This document shows positions 1 to 6,326 of a DNA stretch of 6,922 nucleotides, piece by piece. Positions within the stretch are counted from its first letter, which is position 1. Each line of letters opens with the position of its first letter. A program made the position numbers and the translations under genes. Location of the stretch: the NCBI GenBank assembly GCA_934167435.1, contig CAKPKZ010000081.1, positions 1 to 6,922 on the forward strand, written 5' to 3'. The stretch is from an uncultured Clostridia bacterium. Its GTDB lineage: Bacteria; Bacillota; Clostridia; TANB77; CAG-508. Under the pieces are notes generated by a model, which worked only from the letters and a program-made list of their open reading frames with translations, made no database searches and was not told the DNA's origin.

Positions 1-39
1 AAATAGTATCATAAAAGTTGCAACAATAAATAAATTAAT

Positions 40-45
40 AGGAGG
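40..45 (+). promoter_or_regulatory. Ribosome binding site of spoVS
   Basis: AGGAGG lies nine bases before the ATG at 55 and fixes the start of spoVS. The 39 bases upstream hold no convincing promoter (only a lone TATCAT at 7-12) and no terminator. The spoVS promoter, or an upstream operon partner, is therefore probably outside the window. Confidence 0.85.
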
Positions 46-54
46 CAAAAGATA

Positions 55-318
55 ATGGAAATTTTAAAAATTTCATCAAAATCAAACCCTAATTCAGTAG
101 CAGGAGCAATAGCTGGATTGGTAAAAGAATCAAATAAAGCGGAAATGCAAGCAATTGGAGCAGGAGCATTAAACCAAGCAGTAAAGGCAGTAGCAATAGC
201 TAGAGGATTTGTTGCTCCATCAGGAGTAGACTTAGTTTGTATACCAGCATTTGCAGAGGTTGAGGTTGAAGGAGAAGACAGAACAGGAATAAAACTTATT
301 GTAGAGTCAAGAACTTAA
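55..318 (+). CDS. spoVS: Stage V sporulation protein S (SpoVS)
   Basis: This 87-residue protein is SpoVS, a small, highly conserved nucleic-acid-binding-type protein (Alba-like fold family). In Bacillus subtilis it affects spore coat and cortex formation and septation, and is expressed early under sigma-H. The sequence shows the family hallmarks: MEILKISSKSNPNSVAGAIA at the N-terminus, AIGAGALNQAVKAVAIARG at about residues 33-51, and a C-terminal half with GVDLVCIPAF and a TGIKLIVE strand. Length matches the usual 86-87 residues and no segment is missing. The start has a strong AGGAGG site, and the gene ends in tandem stops (TAA, TAG). An intrinsic terminator follows directly, so it is the last or only gene of its transcript. 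Its presence is the best evidence that the organism is a spore-former, although SpoVS also occurs in some non-sporulating bacteria. Confidence 0.97.
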   Translation: MEILKISSKSNPNSVAGAIAGLVKESNKAEMQAIGAGALNQAVKAVAIARGFVAPSGVDLVCIPAFAEVEVEGEDRTGIKLIVESRT

Positions 319-330
319 TAGAATATAGAT

Positions 331-360
331 AAAAGCTGTATAATATTTACAGCTTTTTTT
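331..360 (+). terminator. Intrinsic terminator after spoVS
   Basis: AAAAGCTGTA (331-340) pairs with TACAGCTTTT (348-357) around a seven-base loop. The downstream T run (354-360) gives a classic Rho-independent terminator 12 bases past the spoVS stop. It separates spoVS from the next operon. Confidence 0.9.
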
Positions 361-391
361 GATCAATTAAAATAAAAAAATACAGTTAATA

Positions 392-421
392 TTGACATTA
401 TATTATTTAAAAATATATAAT
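392..421 (+). promoter_or_regulatory. Sigma-A-type promoter of the TSCPD-YihY-PF06541-acyl-CoA ligase operon
   Basis: A perfect -35 hexamer TTGACA (392-397) and a perfect -10 hexamer TATAAT (416-421) are separated by 18 bases. Transcription would start near 428, leaving a leader of about 59 bases before the ATG at 487. The leader shows no long hairpin, so no riboswitch or attenuator is evident. The promoter sits just past the spoVS terminator, which supports it as the start of the four-gene operon. Consensus hexamers suggest constitutive vegetative expression, but the surroundings are so AT-rich that TATAAT alone would carry little weight. The paired TTGACA is what makes the call. Confidence 0.75.
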
Positions 422-486
422 CTAGTTAATCTGTTATATAAACAATAATAATGGGAATGATAAATGTAATAAAAGGAGGAGATAAA

Positions 487-738
487 ATGGAATACAGATA
501 TAAACCAGAGGATGTTTGCTCAATGGAAATGATATTTGAAATAGAAGGAAATATATTAAAAAAGTTAAAAATAATTGGAGGATGCCCAGGAAATACAGTA
601 GGAGTTTCAAAATTAGTTGAAGGAAAAACAATAGATGAAGTAATTTCACTATTAAAGGGAATTCAATGTGGAAATAGAGGAACTTCTTGCCCAGATCAAG
701 TTGCAAAGGCATTAGAAGAATGGAAAAAACAAAATTAA
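487..738 (+). CDS. TSCPD domain-containing mini-protein (TIGR03905-like)
   Basis: This 83-residue protein belongs to the small stand-alone TSCPD family, related to the C-terminal domain of vitamin B12-dependent ribonucleotide reductases. The namesake TSCPD motif is at residues 66-70, preceded by GGCPGN at 31-36. Four cysteines (11, 33, 61, 68) fit a metal-binding or redox role known for the cysteine-rich tail of the reductase; a function for the free-standing protein is not established. The ATG at 487 is chosen because AAAGGAGG at 472-479 precedes it by seven bases. An in-frame ATG at 451 would add 12 residues but has no ribosome binding site, and the added residues would be encoded by the site itself. 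It is the first gene of the operon and overlaps the next gene by 19 bases. Confidence 0.92.
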   Translation: MEYRYKPEDVCSMEMIFEIEGNILKKLKIIGGCPGNTVGVSKLVEGKTIDEVISLLKGIQCGNRGTSCPDQVAKALEEWKKQN

Positions 739-1574
739 AAAAGACATATAGAGTTATGCAAATATTATTGTACAATATGAAAAAAGACTATATTAGTGAA
801 TGCTCTGCACAATGTTCGTATTACACTATATTGTCATTTATTCCTTTTCTTATTTTAGTAATAACTCTAATACAATATACAGGAATAGAGTCACAAACAT
901 TATTTGATGCAATTTCAAAAATAATTCCATCTAGTATGAATGACATGGTGTTAGGAATAGTACATGAGGTTTATTCAAAGTCTATAGGTACAATTTCAAT
1001 TTCTGTTATATTTACAATATGGGCTGCAGGAAGAGGATTATTTGCATTAACTAAAGGATTGCAATCTGTTTATAATACAGACGAAGAAAAGAATACTTCT
1101 TATATATATTTAAGAGTAAAATCTGTTTTAGAAACAATAATATTTATCATTTTAATTGTTGTAGGATTAACAGTATTAGTATTTGGAAATAGTTTAATAA
1201 ACATTATACAAGATAAATTTGGAGGTTTAAAAGGTTATAATGAAATATCTTCAGCCATATTAACCAAAATAGGGCTTATAATAACAACATTTATTATATT
1301 TTTATTGTTATATAAATTTATGCCAAGACACAAAGTAACACTTATAAGCCAAAGTTATGGTGCAATATTTGGAGCAATAGCACTTAATATAATATCATTT
1401 ATATTTTCACAATACCTAAATATTTTTAAAGGTTTTTCTATAACATATGGAAGTCTTACGACTTTAATGTTAATTATGATGTGGACGTACTCATGTTTTT
1501 ATACAGTACTTCTAGGTGCAGAATTAAATAAATTAGTGAATTATAAATGGGGAAAAAATAATTCATGTGTTTAG
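720..1574 (+). CDS. YihY/virulence factor BrkB family membrane protein
   Basis: A 284-residue integral membrane protein of the YihY/BrkB family (PF03631). The family was once misnamed RNase BN and its transport or envelope role is still unresolved. About six membrane segments are visible, near residues 33-54, 87-107, 138-162, 182-201, 211-232 and 244-268. Family signatures are YYTILSFIPF (34-43), WAAGRGLFAL (101-110), FMPRHKV (200-206) and the C-terminal WTYSCFYTVLLGAELN (255-270). The tail is short and basic. The ATG at 720 is preferred because it begins the basic pre-membrane helix and lies inside the end of the TSCPD gene, implying translational coupling; the preceding AGAAGA is only a weak binding site. 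An in-frame ATG at 687 reads further into the TSCPD gene without support, and one at 756 is possible but would clip the amphipathic start. Confidence 0.9.
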   Translation: MEKTKLKKTYRVMQILLYNMKKDYISECSAQCSYYTILSFIPFLILVITLIQYTGIESQTLFDAISKIIPSSMNDMVLGIVHEVYSKSIGTISISVIFTIWAAGRGLFALTKGLQSVYNTDEEKNTSYIYLRVKSVLETIIFIILIVVGLTVLVFGNSLINIIQDKFGGLKGYNEISSAILTKIGLIITTFIIFLLLYKFMPRHKVTLISQSYGAIFGAIALNIISFIFSQYLNIFKGFSITYGSLTTLMLIMMWTYSCFYTVLLGAELNKLVNYKWGKNNSCV

Positions 1575-1585
1575 GATATATAACC

Positions 1586-1593
1586 AAGGAGGT
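1586..1593 (+). promoter_or_regulatory. Strong ribosome binding site for the PF06541 gene
   Basis: AAGGAGGT, nearly a full anti-Shine-Dalgarno complement, ends eight bases before the ATG at 1602. It fixes this start and contrasts with the weak site of the upstream yihY-like gene. Confidence 0.85.
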
Positions 1594-1601
1594 ATAAAAC
1601 G

Positions 1602-2294
1602 ATGCAACAAACGATAAATTTATATATAATAATATTTTTTATATATGCTATAGCTGGATGGATAATGGAATCTACAATGATTTCAATTAAAAATAAAAAA
1701 TTTGTAAATAGGGGATTTTTAATAGGACCAATATGTCCAATATATGGATATGGAGTAGTATTAGTAAGCATTTTATTAAAAAAATATCAAGATGATATAA
1801 TTATTACATTTTGCATGTCAATTATAATATGCGGTTTGCTAGAATATTTTACAAGTTTTTTTATGGAAAAAATATTTAATGCTAGATGGTGGGATTACAG
1901 TAAGAAAAAATTTAATATTAATGGAAGAATTTGCTTAGAAAATTTAGTATTATTTGGAATTGCGAGTTGTTTTATTATATATATAACAAATCCATTTATA
2001 ATAAGAAAGATACAATTAATACCGTATAATGTACAAAATGTAATAATTAGTATTCTTATTATAATTCATATAATAGACAACATAATATCTTATAAAATAA
2101 TTCTTAATTTAAAACAAGTATCTAATGAAATAAAAGATAATACTATAGAAATATCAGAAAAAGTAAGAAAAATAATAAGTAACAAATCTATTTTCCATAG
2201 AAGGTTAGTAAATGCATTCCCAAGTATAAAAGAAAAAGTGCAATTTAAAAAATGGAGTATAAAAGAGAAAATATCAAAATTAAAAAATAGATAG
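1602..2294 (+). CDS. Putative ABC-transporter type IV / CmpB-like membrane protein (PF06541)
   Basis: A 230-residue membrane protein that resembles the PF06541 family, annotated as putative ABC-transporter permease although no ATPase partner is known or seen here. Recognisable motifs are GWIMES (19-24), NRGFLIGPICPIYGYG (36-51), the aromatic WWDYS (96-100) and NINGRICLENLVLFG (105-119). These charged or glycine-rich loops are the conserved part of the family. Membrane segments lie near 5-26, 40-59, 66-88, 113-130 and 142-165. The last 65 residues form a lysine-rich, probably helical cytoplasmic tail. The start is fixed by AAGGAGGT at 1586-1593. The gene begins 27 bases after the yihY-like stop and ends 13 bases before the ligase start, so it sits firmly within the operon. 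Its substrate is unknown, and the transporter label is a family name, not a demonstrated activity. Confidence 0.85.
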   Translation: MQQTINLYIIIFFIYAIAGWIMESTMISIKNKKFVNRGFLIGPICPIYGYGVVLVSILLKKYQDDIIITFCMSIIICGLLEYFTSFFMEKIFNARWWDYSKKKFNINGRICLENLVLFGIASCFIIYITNPFIIRKIQLIPYNVQNVIISILIIIHIIDNIISYKIILNLKQVSNEIKDNTIEISEKVRKIISNKSIFHRRLVNAFPSIKEKVQFKKWSIKEKISKLKNR

Positions 2295-2297
2295 TTT

Positions 2298-2302
2298 GGA
2301 GG
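2298..2302 (+). promoter_or_regulatory. Ribosome binding site that decides the acyl-CoA ligase start
   Basis: GGAGG lies five bases before the ATG at 2308. An in-frame TTG at 2296 overlaps this site, so the TTG cannot be the true start; the ligase begins at the ATG. Confidence 0.8.
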
Positions 2303-2307
2303 ATAAA

Positions 2308-4083
2308 ATGGAATACCTAAATTGTAATATTGAAAAAACAAGAAATTCTAAAACAGTAGATAGAAGAGTATATAAATCAAGGAAAATAAATAATTTTAGA
2401 GAGTTAGTATTTTACAGTATAAATAATTATGAAAATAATATAGCATATAAATACAAAAACAAACCTTCTGATACTGAAATAATTACAAAAACTTATAAAG
2501 AAGCAGGAGAGGATATAAAAGCATTTGGAACAGCTTTGCTAAACAGAGATGCTAAAAAAGTTGCTGTTATTGGCAAAAATAGATATGAATGGTGTATTAC
2601 ATATTTAGCTACAACTACTTCAGGATTAGTTATAGTTCCACTTGACAAATTATTGCCTGAAATAGAAATAGAAAATTTAATAAAAAGAAGTGAAGCAGAC
2701 ATAATAGTTTGTGATGAGAAATATCTAGAAAAAATAAAAGATTTAAAAAATTCTAATAGCACTAATTTAAAAACAATAATATGTATGGATAAAGTAACTG
2801 ATAAAGATATAGAGTATTTTTATGATGTGAAAAATGAGGGACAAAAACAAATTGAAATGAAAGATACTAAGTATGATAATATAAGTATAGACGAAAATAA
2901 AATGGCTGTATTATTATTTACTTCAGGTACTACATCAGAACCAAAAGGAGTTATGCTTTCACAAAAAAATATTTGTGTAAATATAGAAGATATGGCAACA
3001 TACTCTAAAATGTATTCAACAGATACTATTTTATCTGTATTACCACTACACCATACATTTGAATGTACAATTTCATTTTTATATGGATTTTATAGTGGAG
3101 TATGTATTGCATTTTGCGATGGTCTTAAATATTATGCACAAAATCTAAAGGAATATAATGTAACAATAATAGTTGCAGTTCCGGCATTACTAGAAGTAAT
3201 TTATAAGAAAATAAAAAAAGGAATAGAAGAATCTGGACAAAAAGAAAAATTTGAAAAAGGTGTTAAAATTTCAGAATTTTTATTAAAATTACATATAGAC
3301 CTAAGAAAGAAAATATTTAAAGCCGTTAGAAAAAATTTGGGCGAAAATATTAGAATTATATATTATGGTGCAGCCCAAATGGAAAAAGAAACAATTAAAG
3401 GGTATTATAATATAGGAATAGATTCTGTACAAGGTTATGGTTTAACAGAAACATCACCAATATTAACTGCAGAAACAGATAAATACCATAAATCTGGAAC
3501 TGTTGGAATTTGCTTCCCAGCTCTAGAAATGAAAATTATTAATAAAAATGAGGATGGAGCTGGAGAGATTTGTGCAAAAGGTGCAAGCATAATGTTAGGA
3601 TATTATAAAAATGATGAATTAACCAAAAAAGCTATAGATGAAGAGGGCTGGTTTAAAACAGGAGATTATGGATATTTTGATGAAGAAGGCTTCTTACATT
3701 TAACTGGTAGAAAAGCAGATATTATTGTATTAAAAAATGGAAAAAATGTTTATCCAGACGAGATAGAAGGTTTAATAAATAAATTACCATATATTAAAGA
3801 AAGTATGGTATTTGCAAGAAACAAGACTAAAACAGACACATTATTAGAAGCTAAAATTGTTTATGACGAAAAAGAGTTAAAAAAAGAATTTAGTAATATT
3901 GATTTAAATAATAAAAATTCAATAGAAGAAAAAATAATGAAGGACATTAAAGAAAAAGTTAATGTAAATCTTGCTAATTATAAGCATGTAAAGAAAATAC
4001 TATTAACAACTGAAGAAATGGAAAAAACAACTACTTCTAAAATTAAAAGAAATATAGAAATGCAAAAAATAAATCAAAAATAG
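2308..4083 (+). CDS. Long-chain acyl-CoA synthetase-like AMP-forming ligase
   Basis: A 591-residue soluble adenylate-forming enzyme (AMP-binding family PF00501) most like long-chain fatty acid-CoA ligases. These activate a fatty acid to acyl-AMP with ATP, then transfer it to CoA. Core motifs are in order and intact: the phosphate-binding LLFTSGTTSEPKG (202-214), PLHHTFE (246-252), YGLTETSP (376-384), GWFKTGD with the ATP-ribose aspartate (447-453), the hinge region GRKAD (467-471), and the C-terminal catalytic lysine region TTSKIKR (lysine about 578). No membrane segment or signal peptide is seen. Length and layout fit the FadD/FAA type of about 550-650 residues. It is the last gene of the operon and is followed by a terminator. 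Chain-length specificity cannot be read from sequence by eye; an acyl-AMP ligase acting on a carrier protein is a less likely alternative. Confidence 0.92.
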   Translation: MEYLNCNIEKTRNSKTVDRRVYKSRKINNFRELVFYSINNYENNIAYKYKNKPSDTEIITKTYKEAGEDIKAFGTALLNRDAKKVAVIGKNRYEWCITYLATTTSGLVIVPLDKLLPEIEIENLIKRSEADIIVCDEKYLEKIKDLKNSNSTNLKTIICMDKVTDKDIEYFYDVKNEGQKQIEMKDTKYDNISIDENKMAVLLFTSGTTSEPKGVMLSQKNICVNIEDMATYSKMYSTDTILSVLPLHHTFECTISFLYGFYSGVCIAFCDGLKYYAQNLKEYNVTIIVAVPALLEVIYKKIKKGIEESGQKEKFEKGVKISEFLLKLHIDLRKKIFKAVRKNLGENIRIIYYGAAQMEKETIKGYYNIGIDSVQGYGLTETSPILTAETDKYHKSGTVGICFPALEMKIINKNEDGAGEICAKGASIMLGYYKNDELTKKAIDEEGWFKTGDYGYFDEEGFLHLTGRKADIIVLKNGKNVYPDEIEGLINKLPYIKESMVFARNKTKTDTLLEAKIVYDEKELKKEFSNIDLNNKNSIEEKIMKDIKEKVNVNLANYKHVKKILLTTEEMEKTTTSKIKRNIEMQKINQK

Positions 4084-4088
4084 TTAAT

Positions 4089-4126
4089 AAAATTGAAATG
4101 ACAAGTTTTATGTCATTTCAATTTTT
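4089..4126. terminator. Bidirectional intrinsic terminator between convergent genes
   Basis: A 15-bp perfect stem, 4089-4103 with 4111-4125, closes a seven-base loop. T-rich DNA (4122-4126) follows on the plus strand and an A run (4089-4092) provides the U tract on the minus strand. It lies just past the ligase stop and just past the stop of the minus-strand gene at 4130, so it probably ends both transcripts. Confidence 0.88.
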
Positions 4127-4129
4127 AGG

Positions 4130-4567
4130 TTATAAATATTTTTTTAATGTTTCTACACTGTCTTCTTGCATAACAACAAAATCATTTAGAATGTTTTTTA
4201 CATCACTGTCAATGTTATTGTTTTGATTTAAAAGACGTCTACCTTCTATAATTCCCATGTTTGTACCTTGCATTAGCAATTCTGAAAGTTTGGAAGTTGT
4301 ATCATCTGTCATTGTTTTCATTTGTATTCCATACCATGTCATCATTTTGTTCATAGCATTTGTTTCGTGAGGTTCTTTATTACTGTAGTTATCATATAAT
4401 TCATTTACTCTATTAGAAATTTCTTTATATTTATTATATTCTACATCAAGAACTTTTTTGAATTTATTATCATTATCTACTTTTTCAGAAACATAAGAAA
4501 TTGCGTCCATTCCCATAGTTGCACCTTTGTTTACTTCATCTAATATATTTAAATTTTGGTTTTCCAT
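4130..4567 (-). CDS. Hypothetical helical-bundle protein, Met-rich (ferritin-like fold possible)
   Basis: A 145-residue soluble protein that I do not recognise by name, though similar conserved hypothetical proteins occur in Clostridia. It has no signal peptide or membrane segment. Predicted by eye, it is almost all alpha-helix: roughly residues 5-28, 32-62, 70-114 (perhaps broken near 90) and 119-144, as in a four-helix bundle. Eleven methionines, many in KMM and GM contexts, and acidic residues spaced along the helices (for example E43, E50, E96, E108, E135, E139) would suit a ferritin-like or DUF2383-like fold, but no clear di-iron EXXH motif is visible. The start is set by AGGAGG (minus strand, 4577-4582) nine bases upstream. 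It is transcribed divergently from the CBS gene and convergently with the ligase operon. Function unknown. Confidence 0.8.
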   Translation of the reverse strand: MENQNLNILDEVNKGATMGMDAISYVSEKVDNDNKFKKVLDVEYNKYKEISNRVNELYDNYSNKEPHETNAMNKMMTWYGIQMKTMTDDTTSKLSELLMQGTNMGIIEGRRLLNQNNNIDSDVKNILNDFVVMQEDSVETLKKYL

Positions 4568-4717
4568 TACAATAATCCTCCTATAAATAAAAAAACTATA
4601 TGTTATTATAATTCCAAAAATAACAAAAAATATTCCATATTAAAAAATATTGTTTTGAATAATACTAAAAAAAATGCTAACAATAATAATATGAAAATTT
4701 TGAAAGGTGGTAAAAAC
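4568..4717. promoter_or_regulatory. Divergent intergenic region, promoters for the helical-bundle and CBS genes
   Basis: These 150 AT-rich bases must hold the minus-strand promoter, and probably the plus-strand one, because the flanking genes point apart. The best minus-strand -10 is TATAAT at 4605-4610, about 38 bases before that gene's ATG, but no good -35 sits 16-18 bases upstream. On the plus strand a TTGAAT at 4655-4660 lacks a good -10 partner. I see no strong inverted repeat that would mark an operator. The minus gene has AGGAGG at 4577-4582. Confidence 0.4.
4702..4710 (+). promoter_or_regulatory. Ribosome binding site that decides the CBS protein start
   Basis: A GAAAGGTGG-type site (near 4702-4710) lies seven bases before the ATG at 4718. 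Longer in-frame starts at 4556 or 4691 have no such site and would add a lysine/asparagine-rich stretch unlike CBS proteins. Confidence 0.75.
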
Positions 4718-5167
4718 ATGAAAGTAAAAGATTGTATGTGTAATGATGTTTGCTGTGCAAATCCTGCAACTACAGTAAATGAAATTGCTAAAATGATGTG
4801 TGATAATCATATTGGTTGCGTGCCCGTATGTGATGAAAATAATTGTATATGTGGAATTGTAACAGATAGAGATATAATTTTAAGAACACTTGCATGTAAT
4901 AAAAACTCTAATACAACACAAGCTAGTGAAATTATGTCATGTAATGTTTGCACTTGTAAACAAGAAGATGAAGTATCAAATGCTCAGTCAAAAATGGCTA
5001 ATAATCAAATAAGAAGATTACCAGTTTGTGATAATAATAACCATGTTGTAGGAATATTAACATTAGGTAATTTAGCACAAAATGAAGACGAAATAGGAAA
5101 AAAACAAGTAAGTACAACAATAGAAGATATATGCAAATGTAAAGGACAACAAAAGAATGCAGAGTAA
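4718..5167 (+). CDS. Cysteine-rich tandem CBS-domain protein
   Basis: A 149-residue protein made of two CBS domains (a Bateman module), a fold that usually senses adenosine nucleotides or SAM. Domain 1 is about residues 1-58, with the ribose-contacting motif GIVTDRDI (46-53). Domain 2 is about 69-122, with LPVCDNN (102-108) and GILTLGNLA (112-120). There is no fused enzyme, transporter or DNA-binding part. The striking feature is 16 cysteines (11 per cent), in clusters at 6, 8, 12, 13, then 28-45 (28, 34, 38, 43, 45), 60, 75, 78, 80, 104, and 139, 141. Many fall where ordinary CBS proteins have Val, Thr or Ile. Cys12/Cys78 and Cys38/Cys104 occupy equivalent positions in the two halves. In domain 2 the usual aspartate of the TLGD motif is Asn118. 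The residues suggest metal or thiol-redox sensing, an inference only. A membrane-protein gene follows after 42 bases. Confidence 0.88.
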   Translation: MKVKDCMCNDVCCANPATTVNEIAKMMCDNHIGCVPVCDENNCICGIVTDRDIILRTLACNKNSNTTQASEIMSCNVCTCKQEDEVSNAQSKMANNQIRRLPVCDNNNHVVGILTLGNLAQNEDEIGKKQVSTTIEDICKCKGQQKNAE

Positions 5168-5179
5168 TATTGCATTCTT
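5153..5179 (+). terminator. Hairpin over the CBS stop codon, possible weak terminator or mRNA 3' stabiliser
   Basis: AAGAATGCA (5153-5161) pairs with TGCATTCTT (5171-5179), nine base pairs with a nine-base loop that contains the TAA stop. No T run follows, so efficient termination is doubtful. It could protect the CBS transcript or partly separate it from the downstream gene. Confidence 0.35.
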
Positions 5180-5197
5180 AAATTACATATAATTAAT

Positions 5198-5204
5198 AGG
5201 GGGG
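5198..5204 (+). promoter_or_regulatory. G-rich ribosome binding site that supports a GTG start
   Basis: AGGGGGG at 5198-5204 is five bases before GTG at 5210. The in-frame ATG at 5222 would be 17 bases away, which is too far, so GTG is the better start. Confidence 0.7.
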
Positions 5205-5209
5205 ATATT

Positions 5210-6307
5210 GTGATTATTGATATGTCATATTGGACAAGGGTATTGAAAAGAATTGGATATTTAATATTTACAATAATAGCATTATATTTAGCTTTTAAAT
5301 TATCAATATTCTATATGCCATTTTTAATTGCTTTTATTATTTCACTATTAATAGAACCTATAATAAAAAAAATAATGAAAAAAACTAAATTAACACGAAA
5401 AACTAGTTCAATTATAATTTTTGTTATTGTTTTAGCAATTATATTAGGAGCTTTAATATGGGGAATAACTACATTGTTTTCGGAGGCATCTAATTTATTA
5501 CAAGGATTAAATGAATACTTTGACAAAGCTTACATACAATTTCAAAAAATAATAAATTCTTTTGATTTAGATAATTTAAAGATGCCAAATGAAATATTAA
5601 AAATTATTCAAAATTCAACAGAAGGAGTATTAAATAATGCATCTAATTGGGTAAGAGATGCATTAAATGGATTAATAAATATTGTTACATCTATACCTAC
5701 TATATCAATATATTTTGTTATAACAGTTATGGCACTATATTTTATATGTGTAGATAAAATTTATATATTAGACCAGTTAGAACATCATTTGCCACAATTA
5801 TGGGTAAAAAGGTTAGGAAAACATGTAAGAGAATTAACAACAACATTAGGCGGATATTTAAAAGCAGAGGCAACACTTGTTTTAGTATCTTTTGTAATCT
5901 CTTTAGTTGGATTATATATATTAAAATTTTCAGGATTTAAAGTAGAGTTTCCATTATTAATGGCCATTTTTATAGGATTTGTAGATGCTCTTCCAATTTT
6001 GGGTTCAGGAACAGTTATGGTGCCTTGGGCTATTATATGTGGATTAAATGGGGATTTGAATTTAGGAATAGCAATAATAGTATTGTTAATTATAATGTCT
6101 ATAATAAGGCAATTTTTAGAACCAAGATTGGTAAGTAAAAACATAGGAGTACATCCTATATTTACACTAATTGCAATGTATACAGGCTTTAAGTTTATAG
6201 GAGTAATTGGGATGCTAATTGGACCAATTATACTTATTATAATAAAAAATATATTTGCAACGTTAATTGATCAAGGAATAGTAAAAACTTTATTAGATAA
6301 AAAATAA
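5210..6307 (+). CDS. ytvI: AI-2E family membrane protein, YtvI-like (sporulation integral membrane protein)
   Basis: A 365-residue polytopic membrane protein of the AI-2E transporter/PerM family (PF01594), closest by eye to the YtvI branch of spore-formers. Membrane segments are near residues 13-31, 35-50, 67-87, 157-181, 220-240, 247-271, 280-298 and 317-347, with a long extracytoplasmic loop at about 90-155. Conserved motifs are GGYLKAEATLVLVSF (214-228), DALPILGSGTVMVPW (259-273) and RQFLEPRLVSKNIGVHP (300-316). Whole length matches the family's 350-380. The GTG start is chosen because of AGGGGGG five bases upstream. Transport of autoinducer-2 is shown only for some members; YtvI is named from sporulation context and its substrate is unknown. 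The CBS gene ends 42 bases upstream, so co-transcription is possible. The ytvI symbol is a homology guess within a broad family. Confidence 0.88.
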   Translation: MIIDMSYWTRVLKRIGYLIFTIIALYLAFKLSIFYMPFLIAFIISLLIEPIIKKIMKKTKLTRKTSSIIIFVIVLAIILGALIWGITTLFSEASNLLQGLNEYFDKAYIQFQKIINSFDLDNLKMPNEILKIIQNSTEGVLNNASNWVRDALNGLINIVTSIPTISIYFVITVMALYFICVDKIYILDQLEHHLPQLWVKRLGKHVRELTTTLGGYLKAEATLVLVSFVISLVGLYILKFSGFKVEFPLLMAIFIGFVDALPILGSGTVMVPWAIICGLNGDLNLGIAIIVLLIIMSIIRQFLEPRLVSKNIGVHPIFTLIAMYTGFKFIGVIGMLIGPIILIIIKNIFATLIDQGIVKTLLDKK

Positions 6308-6314
6308 AGTTTTT
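6283..6314 (+). terminator. AT-rich hairpin terminator overlapping the YtvI-like stop codon
   Basis: AAAAACTTTATT (6283-6294) is perfectly complementary to AATAAAGTTTTT (6303-6314) around an eight-base loop. The right arm contains the TAA stop (6305-6307) and ends in five Ts. The T run belongs to the stem and no more Ts follow, so termination may be inefficient. It is the only terminator-like structure between this gene and the next. Confidence 0.5.
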
Positions 6315-6326
6315 GAGTCAACATAA

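Noticed and set aside
451..486. Longer TSCPD protein from an upstream ATG at 451
   Set aside because: No ribosome binding site precedes it and the extra codons overlap the strong AAAGGAGG that serves the ATG at 487.
428..486. Riboswitch or attenuator in the operon leader
   Set aside because: The leader is only about 59 bases, AT-rich, with no stable hairpin or T run.
434..775. Minus-strand open frame with a very hydrophobic product
   Set aside because: It lies opposite the TSCPD gene and the start of the yihY-like gene; the Leu/Phe-rich product is what AT-rich antisense reads give. No ribosome binding site seen.
2296..2307. TTG start for the acyl-CoA ligase
   Set aside because: The TTG is part of the Shine-Dalgarno sequence itself; the ATG at 2308 is correctly spaced from it.
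4556..4717. N-terminal extension of the CBS protein, rich in Asn and Lys
   Set aside because: It is translated intergenic DNA: no binding site ahead of 4556, it overlaps the start of the divergent gene, and composition differs from CBS proteins. The AAAGGTGG before 4718 decides the start.
5188..5193. TATAAT as a promoter for the YtvI-like gene
   Set aside because: The start of transcription would fall on the ribosome binding site and there is no -35 match; TATAAT is frequent in such AT-rich DNA.
5785..6144. 119-codon minus-strand open frame inside the YtvI-like gene
   Set aside because: Antisense shadow of a clear membrane protein, no binding site or family resemblance.
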